From Diplonema japonicum (lineage: Eukaryota; Euglenozoa; Diplonemea; Diplonemida; Diplonemidae), in contig OZ025649.1 of assembly GCA_964019335.1 (NCBI GenBank), positions 372,001 through 436,000 of the forward strand: a stretch of DNA of 64,000 nucleotides. Reading direction: 5' to 3'. The number at the start of each line of letters is the position of its first letter. Positions within the stretch are counted from its first letter, which is position 1. The notes below the pieces were generated by a model that ran no database searches, was not told the DNA's origin, and worked only from the letters and a program-made list of their open reading frames with translations. This document shows, piece after piece, positions 55,842 through 64,000 of the stretch. Position numbers and translations under genes: made by a program.

Positions 55842-58546
55842 CCCCCCCCCTTTTTTTATATTTTAAAGCTGTTTTTTCATGTGAGAGTTCTGTTGTTTAT
55901 ATTTTCCACCTTGCTGACCAAGTACAGGCTCTGTGCAGAGAGCGTGAGCGGAAGGGGTAGGCCGTCTACCTGGACAATAGGCGGGAGGGAAAAAAAGAAA
56001 TCTTGGATTTTCGGAAAGCAGCTTTTCATAGTTAATAAAAATGGTGTATCTTCCGGGCCAGGTTTCACTTGTAGTATTTAGCCTCACCTTCACAAGAAGT
56101 ATGAGAATATGAATGACCTGTACATCCTCCCCTCCCCCCCCTTTTTTTTTCTTCTGATGATTATTTTTTAAAAAAAAAAAGAAAAAAAGAGAACACACAA
56201 AACAAAACAAAACAAACGAGAGAGAAACTAAGCCAGGGAAGCCCTATTAAAAAAAAAAATTTTTTTTCCCCCCTTGTTCTGCTGGTTATAAACGGGTGGC
56301 TTAATTATGGCCGCGTGGTCTTTTTGCCTTTTTTTTTTTGTCTCTTATCTATTACCCCCCCTCCCCCCCCTGAATTGGTCTGTTTATGTTTGTTACCCCT
56401 CCTTCCCCTGGCACACTGTTATGTTTTTTTTTTTATACCCTTCGGTGTCCTCTCTCTCTCTCTTCTCTTCTTCTCTCTCTTTGCACTTTTTTGCGGGGGA
56501 AAAAAAAGGGGTTGTTGCCATGCTTGACTTCTTTATATTTCTTCTATCTGTTGAAACAAGGGGGGGGAGGGTTTTTTATTTTCTTTTTTTTTTTAAAGGG
56601 GGAGTTTGAATGTTCCATTTATTACTGCTGTAAATCTCTTAATCTTACCGCGAGAAAAAAAAAAAAAAAAAAAGAAAAAGTGTCACAGGAATTGCGTGTT
56701 CTTTTTTTTCCCTCATTTTTTTAAAGTTATTTTTTGGGTCCCAGAGAAGATAAAGAAATTTATAGTATCTTTTTTCATTTTATTTTTTCCCCTCGATTTT
56801 ATTATTATTATTATTATTATTATTGTTACCTGTTGATGCAGTTTCTCCTTGTGCTGCTTGAGTTTTTTTTTTTTTTTATTTAGTTTTCTTCTATTATCTT
56901 GGATTGTATTGCCAGCTTCCATGGGATGGGGGGAAGAGGGGGAAACAGAACGGCCTGGGCCCTTTTTCTTTTTATCCTTATGATTATTCCCTTTTTTATT
57001 ATTATTATTTATGACTTGGGTCGGAGAAGGAGAACAAGGAAGTAAAAGCGAAAACAAAAAAAAAAGGGAAAAAGGGAAAATAATAAAATTTTTTTTAAAA
57101 AAAAAAAGGTGAAGGTGCCACTTTTTTTTTTCCCCCTCCTCTTTCTCGATTCTTTCCTTTCACCTCCCTTCTTCCCGACTTCCTTTTTTTTTAAATTAAA
57201 TGTCTCTTTTTTTTTTTTTTTTTTTTTACTGTGTCATTGTCCCCCCCCCCCCCCCCCCCGCCCCTCAGGGGAAGAAGGAGAAAAAAAGCCCTCCCCAAAG
57301 AGAAAAGACCCCCTTCCCCCCGAGGAACTTTTACCATTTACCTTTTCCCACTTACCCTTGCCTTATGTTTTTTCTTTTCTTTTTTCTTCTTCTTTTTTTA
57401 AAAGAGGAAATCGGCCATGTTTACACGGATACAGCCTCTCCAGGTCCCTATCCTGTGCATACAAACAGTGCCAGTTCAGCCTCTTTCTGTCTTTCCCATT
57501 AAGATTAGGATTTTTTTTTTTTTTTAAATTTTGAATATTGGAATCCTGTGCCTGAGGGATAGGAACAATTAAGGCGAGGCACTTCTGCAACACTGCCAGA
57601 GTGAGGTGGGGAATAGGGTGTTAGAGCATCCACCCCCCCCCCGTTTTTTTTTGTTCCCGTTCTCGCCTCCCCTTGATTTCAATTTTAGAATTTAACAAAT
57701 GGGAAGAAAAAAAAAAGAGGAAAAAAAAAAAACAAAAAAGCAAAAAAAAAAAAGAAAAGGGCGTACCACCTTCCACAATGCCACCCATGCTCCGGTTATT
57801 ATCTATTTTTCTTTTTTTTTTAATACTGCTTTTCCACCCCCCCCCCCCCCCCTTTTTGCCACAGGGGTGTCTCGCAGAAAGAGAAAAAACGTATTATTGA
57901 AAGGAGAGGGAAGGGGGGAAGAAAAAAAAAAGAAAGAGAGGGAACAAAGTAGGTCACTCCGAGACAAAAAAGGTGAAAGAAAATAATTTTCACCTTTGCA
58001 CCCCCGCTTCCTTCCAACGACGAACTGAATGCACGAAAAAGAAAACGAAAAAAAAAGTTTTTTTTAAAAGAAAAGGGGGAAAGAAATGGGGAGAAATGGC
58101 TCTGTTCCTTCCACCCGAAGGAGGCAGCTATTTTCTTTTTTCCCTCTCCCTCTTCTTCTTTTTTTTTTGTTTCTTCTTCTTTTCTCTCTTTCTCTTTTTT
58201 TTTTTTTTTTCTTTTTTTCCTTTCGTATTACCGCTAAATATTCAGACTCAAATTTCCTGGTGGTGAAATTCCCCCTTTTTTTTTCACCCCAACTTTTTTA
58301 CCAGAGGAAAACAACGTCACTATATTGGCCAACAGTGGTATTGAAAAAAAAAAAAAAAAAACGGGAAAAAAAACGATCCCCTTTCCCCCCTCTTTTTTTT
58401 ATTGCTATTATTATCCCACGTTATTATTACTTTTTTTTTTCTCTTCAATTCTTTTCGTTCTTGCCATCCCCCACCCCACCCCCCCCCCCGAAAAAGAAAA
58501 GAGTTACACAAACTACACCCAAAATTATTATTATTACTGCTATTTA
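55775..58546. other. Long homopolymer-rich gene-free region
   Basis: 2.8 kb of T, A and C runs (19 C at 57241-57259; TTA microsatellites at 56802-56823 and 56998-57009). Two islands have normal complexity: 55868-56130 and 57400-57640. Neither gives a convincing ORF, tRNA or known RNA. The second contains AAATTTTGAATATTGG, which faintly resembles an Sm site but is not enough to call a small nuclear RNA. Confidence 0.6.
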
Positions 58547-58747
58547 ATGATGAATAGCAGCATCGTGTCCCCGGGAACCGTGACGCCAGTCCAAAAACAC
58601 GATGAGATCGTAAAAATATCCGAGTTGGACGGAAAGTGCGGGAAAGGCCACTGGCGGGCGACCATAGACGATAAACCCGTTCATTGGAGCGCCAAAGGGG
58701 CTGTGACCGTCAAGCCAGGGACCACCTTTGACGTGACGTGCAAATAA
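58547..58747 (+). CDS. Small 66-residue ORF
   Basis: Starts at tandem ATGs (58547, 58550) after a homopolymer region and ends at TAA 58745-58747. The protein, with segments VQKHDEIVKISELDGK and GHWRATIDDKPVHWSAKG, has balanced composition and looks coding. The G-x-W-x-A...A-K-G-x-V-x-V-x-x-G-T pattern weakly resembles the small OB-fold of NfeD-like proteins. It is 75 nt upstream of the next gene, and the acceptor for that gene lies between them, so it is probably a separate transcript. Low certainty. Confidence 0.45.
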   Translation: MMNSSIVSPGTVTPVQKHDEIVKISELDGKCGKGHWRATIDDKPVHWSAKGAVTVKPGTTFDVTCK

Positions 58748-58822
58748 TCTTTTTTTTTCTTTTTTTTTTTCTGTTCCCCCCCTTATCCCCCTTATCCCCT
58801 TTTAACAACCTCTCAGGACGGG

Positions 58823-61800
58823 ATGGACCGCGAGATAGGCGATGTTGTGGAGGTGCTGTGGGAAGGCGGGTGGCGGGTGGCCAAGGTCTGCGAAGTCCGC
58901 AAAGGGGACGTATTTGGAGTAGAATGGGGTGGGTTCAAGTACTATGTGCATGGAAGGGACATGCGAGACTACACTGCGGGCACCACAGTCGGCGGCGACA
59001 TGGACATGGATGACATGACTAGTGCTCCAGGTGCTCGGAGTGAAGCCCAGCAAACCTTCCACACCTTCGGAGGTGGCACCATGGACGGCCAGTCCCAGGC
59101 TCGTTCGCGTCTTCCTAATGAAAACCCCCTTGGCAGCAAGTACCATGGTACTCAGTATGCCCCAACTTACACCGCAACCCGCCATGACCCCCCTGCCCCC
59201 ATACCACCCATGAACCGTCGGCAGTCCGTAAAATCGATGAAATCTGAAATCTCCGTGCGGGAGTCCCTCCGGGTGTCCTCGACACCTGTCTTCTCGCTCG
59301 TCCACATCCTCAGCCTCAACGCTAAACGCGTGCAAACCTACAAAGGTCTTCCCGTGTATCTCATCTACTTGATCCTGCTATCTATTTCTGCGGGGTTGAT
59401 GTACCTCGCCAAGGCAGACGAGGCGGTCTACCACACTGTCACCGCCGTAAAGACGAATCTCATGAACGATGCATCCTTCCGCCAGATCGCGACGCATGAA
59501 GACTTCTACGCGTGGCTGGAGGAGGTGGCTGAGTCGTTCTATGTCTCAAAGGCAGACTACGAGAACTACGAGTCGGAAAACGGCGGGGTTGTGCCACCGG
59601 GTGCGGAGCTGTTTAAGTCACGCTTCGTCGGGGGCCGCCGAGCGACGGTGGGGAAGGGTTACTACGCAGAGAGACAGAACACACCCTTACATTACATGCT
59701 AGTGAGACAGCAGAAGGTCATGGCCGAAAACTGCACCAGCTGGGAACAAGGCTTTCCTATCGCAAAGGAGCTGTGGGACGTCATCCAAGACGAATGCATC
59801 CCAAGCTATGCTGGCGCTGCCTCCGATGGGCGGGAGTTCCGTAACAACGACACAGTGAGGTTTGGCCCCTTTTCAGAGATCACAGGAAACCCGTTCGCCC
59901 CTGACTCCGTAGGGCACTCCCTACCCCCGTTAAGGAACGCCAAAGGTGAGGTTAGGACCTACCACGGGAAGATGACACAGTTCACTGCCAAGCTGCCCTA
60001 CGCTGACCTGTTCTTAGACGGTGTGAAGGATGTCATAGGGGACCTGCGTGCCAACGCGTGGATCGACTACCAGACACGTGTCGTGGTCGTGGAGACATTG
60101 CTGTTCTCCGCTGTCCGCGGGGAGTACACCCTTGTTCGGTTTGTCATCGAGTTCACTCATTCTGGTGCCACAACGAAGGTGCCCCATGTGCAGCCCTTCT
60201 GGATCTTGCGCTTCGACGATGGGGGCTCTGCTACCTTTATGTTCGTGTGCGACTTGCTGTTCTCTTTGTACGTGATGTACGCTGGCTTCGACATAGGGCG
60301 CACTGTTCTTGTGAACCAGAAACTTGGGGAGTTCCCTGTCGGGTTCTGGGAGATCCTCCGAGCGGCGCACCTTGTGATCCTTGTCCTATGCCTTGTTCAC
60401 AGGTACCTGTTGTGGCACGATGCCACTAAAATCAATGAGAACATGCCACCGTTGAGCTTCTACCGCCTGCTGACGGAGTACCAGGACAACTTCGAGGTTG
60501 CCAGGAACTACTTCCTGGCCGCTCTGTGGCTTGCCTGGATCCGCTGTTTAGAGTTCTTGCGTTACAACAAGCGTTTGAACGCTGTGACAGAAACCATCAG
60601 GCTGGCCTCAAGCGACCTCATCTCGCTGTTCGTGATCTCCTCCATAGTGGTGTTCTCCTTCGGGATGGTGGCTAACGGTATCTACGGCTGGCACCTCAAG
60701 GACTTCTCCAGTATCGGTGACTCGATGTCGTGGCTGCTCCGCACTGTGTTCAGCGGGGATCTTACCATCTACCACGATATGCTTGAACTGCAACCTACAT
60801 GGACACCCATCTTCCTCCTTGTGTACCTGCTGCTGTCCTGGCTGATCCTCCTCAATGTCGTGTTGGGTATCCTCGCTGCGGGTTTCAGCGCCGCCTCGCA
60901 GTCTACAGACGACCGCTCATGGTCCGTCAAAGGCCTCCAGAAAGACTTTTCCATCATCGCAAAGTCTATGTTCAACCGCGAGGATGCTGAAAAGAAGAAG
61001 AAGAAGAAGAAGGCCACACGTCTTGCATCGAACGCCGAGGAGAACGACGAGGAGTCCAGCAGCAGCAGCAACAACAACAACAACAACGAAGAAAGCGGCA
61101 ACGCTGAGCGGGAGAATGACGCACCAACCGACAAGTACGCGAAGGAGGACTACGTGGTGAAACGTGTGATGTGCGTGATGATCCTGCGCCGCTTGCTGGA
61201 TGTGAAGGAGGTGGAGCACTACGAGGAACAGAACGAGAAGCTCAGGAAGAACGAGATCGAAGACTGGGAGCTCGCAGAGTACAAACCACCAAGGATACGT
61301 GTCACACTTGACGAGCTGATGCTGCTGGAGGGGTGGCGGCTCACTATGAAGCAAACAGCAGAGCTGCTTCAAAGCGCGGATAACGTGACCGCGGAGTCCT
61401 TTGCCACAGCTGAGGACCACAAACGACAGGAAAAGGCTGCAGTTCTAGGCGCCATCGCTGGCATGACACACGTCCTGAGCATGACCATGGAACAGCTGAT
61501 CAGGGAAGGCATGTACGACGTGCAGCAGCAGATCCATGACGTGAATGAACGTGTGGATGACATGAAGGAGCACACCGACCGCGTCATGCGGAATGTAGGT
61601 GTCTCTCTGTCATCACACGTTCACGCGGTCCAGGGCAACCTGGAGGGCAAGGTGACAGCTGAGTCCAATAAGATGCTTGGCATCATGGGGGGGCAGCGGA
61701 GGTACTTAGATCATATCGGTGCGTCCATCCAGGACTCCGAGTCCAGGGTGCGTGGCGACATTCAGCAACGGCGCCCGTCGAAGCAGGATACTGCACAAAG

Positions 61801-62101
61801 TGCTCAAGGTGCCCGTAAGACGAGCGATTGGCGCCGCGATCTTCAGGAGCGTGAATCTCGTCTCCGTGAGAGGGAGAGAGACCTTATTGCAGCGATAAAC
61901 AGCCCTACCAACGAGAGCCCCACAATACCCGCAGGAACTGACTTTTCCAGAGCTGAAGGCACAACATCCCCAACTTCTCCTCTCCCATCGCAGGTTTGTG
62001 TGGAAAAAAAAAATTAAAATGAAATAAAATAAAAACAGACGCATCTGTTCACCCCGCGCAGCACGTACCCCCCTGCTGATGATGCGTCTAGCCCACCGTA
62101 A
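58823..62101 (+). CDS. Polycystin-2-like (PKD2/TRPP) cation channel
   Basis: Exons 58823-61993 and 62039-62101 (45-nt intron GTTTGT...AACAG) give 1077 residues. The N-terminus has a Tudor-like fold (DVVEVLWEGGWRVAKV...VEWGG, about 7-45). TM1 is at about 172-195. The large polycystin extracellular domain follows (about 200-470), with NAWIDYQTRVVVVETLLFS and HVQPFWI, family hallmarks. Five more helices and the pore (SSIGDSMSWLLRTVFSGD, about 630-648) follow. The cytosolic tail has Lys and Asn tracts and a long coiled coil at about 880-1040. PKD2 channels are often ciliary. Splicing replaces a poly-Lys read-through with THLFTPRSTYPPADDASSPP. Start is six bases after CCTCTCAG (58816). Confidence 0.9.
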
Positions 62102-64000
62102 AAAGAGGAAAAAAAATGAATTTTTTGATTTACAATGATGATAACAATAAAGGAATTGAAAAAAAAAAAAAAGAAAAAATGAAGAAAAAAAAAAAGAAAA
62201 TGAAAAAAAAAGAAGAATTGAGAATTAAGAAATATATTATAACAGCACTGGGGGGGGGTTTTTTTTTGGTCGATTTTTATAACATTCATTTTTTTTGGGG
62301 GGAGGAGGAAAGGAAGCAGTTTTTTTTCTTCTTCTTTTTAGTTCCCCCTCCGCCTCCCCCCCCAAAAAAAAAGAATAACAAAAGGAAAAAAAAGAAAATC
62401 CCAAAGGAGGAAAAAAAAAAAAAAAAAAAAAAAAGCCCCGTGGAAAATAGTGGAGGTGGGGAGAGGACACAAGTGATCCTTGCCCCCCCCCCCCTCCTCC
62501 TCCCCCTTCTCTTCTTCTTTTATCCTTTTGTCCCCGTCCTTCCTTCTTTTTTGCAGGCGTCCTGCCACATACCGCAGGTACCCTTAAATGTCTCTTTTTT
62601 TTTTTAGTACTAGTATTGTATTGCAAACTAATAAGGTCATCAACTCTTCAAATCTCCTTCAAGCCGGAAGAGTAGTTTGTTGTTTCCCCCCCCCCCCCCC
62701 TTTTTATGTAGGGCAGCATGTCTGCAACAGAGGTTTTTTTTTTCATTTACATTATGATGAGGGTTACCTATGGTGAATAAGCAATGGAGCACTCCTCGTT
62801 GTTGTTTTTTTTTTTCTTTTTTTTTCTTTTTTTTTTTTATTCCCCCCCTCATCATATTTGGTGCGCCATGGAAATGCTTGGAAATCGCAGTAGTATTGAA
62901 GATCCTGTTCTTCTTTTCCCCCCTCCTATTCTGTTGCTTACTACTATACCCTGCTAGTTGTAGTAAACTATATAAAAAAGGATACAAAAAGAAAAGAATA
63001 AAAGAAAACCGAGTGGGCTGATGACCCCCCCAAAAAAAAGAGAGAAAGGGAGGAAGAAAAAAAATGAAAGAAGAAAAAAAAAAAAAAAACTGAGCAGGGA
63101 TTCAATGAGTCACACCTTTTTTTTTTTGTTTTCTTCTTCTTCTTATTTTCTTATTTTCTTCTTTTTTTTCTGCTTCCATAATATTATATTATTTTTTTTG
63201 TTCTCATTCCCTTATTTTCTTTTATATAAAGGTTCCCTTTCCTTTTATTTTTTATTTTATTCAGCAGTTCCTCCCCCCCCCCCCCCCCCCCCCTCTCCCC
63301 CGATCTTGAACACTCCCCTCTCTCCGCCTCCCCCCTTTTTTTTTCATTTTGTAATTTGCGATAACCGCCAGGGAGGGAGGTTCTGATTAATGTCCCCCCC
63401 CCCCCCCCCCCCGCGCCTTTTATTTGTTAGCATGTTTCCTCTCTTCTTTTGATATGGATCCTCCTTCCCCCCTGTTCCCGTTCTCGTCGTCCCCCCCCTG
63501 CCACCTTTCGCACATGCCCGAAGTATCTGATTTTTTTTTCTCTTCATTCTTTATTTCTTCCCCGCACTTTCTTTTTCCTAAGAGAGTGCACTGCGTGATT
63601 ACAAATTTTTTTTGTTCTGGGTGCTTTGTTGAAATTTTCCCATTCTTCCCCCCCCCCCCCCCCCCTCCACTGGCTGTGTGTGACCCATTTACCCCCTTCC
63701 TTCAACCATACTCCTTCTGAGGAAAAGAAAAGTGTAAAACCCTCGTCCTCTTAGTCATATGCAGAAGCTCCTCCCTCCCTCCCCCCTCCTATGCTAATAT
63801 CAATATAGGTTGCCTGAACACAAGTACTTAACGGTGAGTTAGTGCTTGTGAGTCTGCTGCCTTTGGGTTCGCAAAATAAAAAAGTAGGGAAAAAAAAAAG
63901 GGGAGAAAAAAGAAACTCGAGAGAGTATAAGGAACCAAATAAAAAAAAAAAAAAAAAGAAAACCAAATCCTTCTTTTAAAGATCCCCCGTAGTAAGCTCA
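62102..64000. other. Homopolymer-rich gene-free region to the window end
   Basis: 1.9 kb of A, T and C runs (C runs at 62688-62700, 63273-63292, 63393-63412 and 63649-63664). ORFs here code only for runs of Phe, Lys, Pro and Gly. No tRNA, repeat or gene is recognised. Confidence 0.7.

Noticed and set aside
57510-57545. Possible Sm site of a spliced-leader or U-snRNA gene
   Set aside because: One weak motif without a recognisable snRNA body or 5' exon; reported only as an island.
1-64000. CRISPR arrays, operons with ribosome-binding sites, insertion sequences
   Set aside because: Spliceosomal introns, a eukaryotic gene set and polypyrimidine acceptors exclude a prokaryotic reading; no regularly spaced repeats seen.

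Overview
This is eukaryotic nuclear DNA from a unicellular, probably flagellated protist. It carries about 27 protein genes, one tRNA gene, a fossil DNA transposon, a probable retroelement fragment, a duplicated ~300-bp block and a 200-N assembly gap (54917-55116). Genes have balanced-to-GC-rich codon use and lie in intergenic DNA built largely of T, A and C homopolymers.

The architecture is distinctive. Every credible gene, including the tRNA, is on the + strand over the whole 64 kb. Most start codons follow a polypyrimidine tract and an AG by roughly 2-70 nt. This is what polycistronic transcription with spliced-leader trans-splicing looks like, as in Euglenozoa; the taxonomic placement and trans-splicing are inferences, since no spliced-leader RNA gene was seen. 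Conventional introns also exist: I resolve 18, each 33-59 nt, 14 starting GTATG and 14 ending CAG, mostly near the 3' ends of genes. They restore family-typical C-termini in TOP2, PDXDC1-like, GID8, eIF2B-beta, the BEACH protein and the polycystin channel.

Layout: 2-676, 3' end of a PD-(D/E)XK nuclease. 1.1-8.8 kb, mucolipin-like channel, zinc-ribbon/RD-repeat protein, DNA topoisomerase II. 9.3-16.7 kb, PDZ/ADP-ribosyltransferase-like protein, mitochondrial carrier, ankyrin protein, PDXDC1-like protein with an N-terminal C2. 16.7-17.0 kb, repeat copy 1. 17.7-23 kb, CFAP97-like ciliary protein, coiled-coil protein, large PT-repeat membrane protein. 23-23.8 kb, GC-rich start-less ORF (probable retroelement). 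24.37-25.61 kb, degenerate piggyBac element with terminal inverted repeats. 26.1-35 kb, AFG2-type AAA ATPase, zinc-knuckle/ubiquitin-like protein, tRNA-Lys, GID8, dynamin-like protein, multi-RRM protein, lone ABC ATPase. 35-43.4 kb, GPI-type surface protein, a three-repeat aromatic-motif protein, DSP-UBA phosphatase, eIF2B-beta, secreted histidine phosphatase, zinc-ribbon protein. 43.5-54.2 kb, a giant BEACH-WD40 protein. 54.5-54.8 kb, repeat copy 2, then the gap, a small spliced gene, 2.8 kb of homopolymer DNA, a 66-residue ORF and a polycystin-like channel (58.8-62.1 kb), then gene-free DNA.

The genes are functionally unrelated, as expected when neighbours share transcription but not pathway. 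A shared theme is membrane and flagellar biology: two TRP-superfamily channels, CFAP97, and surface proteins.
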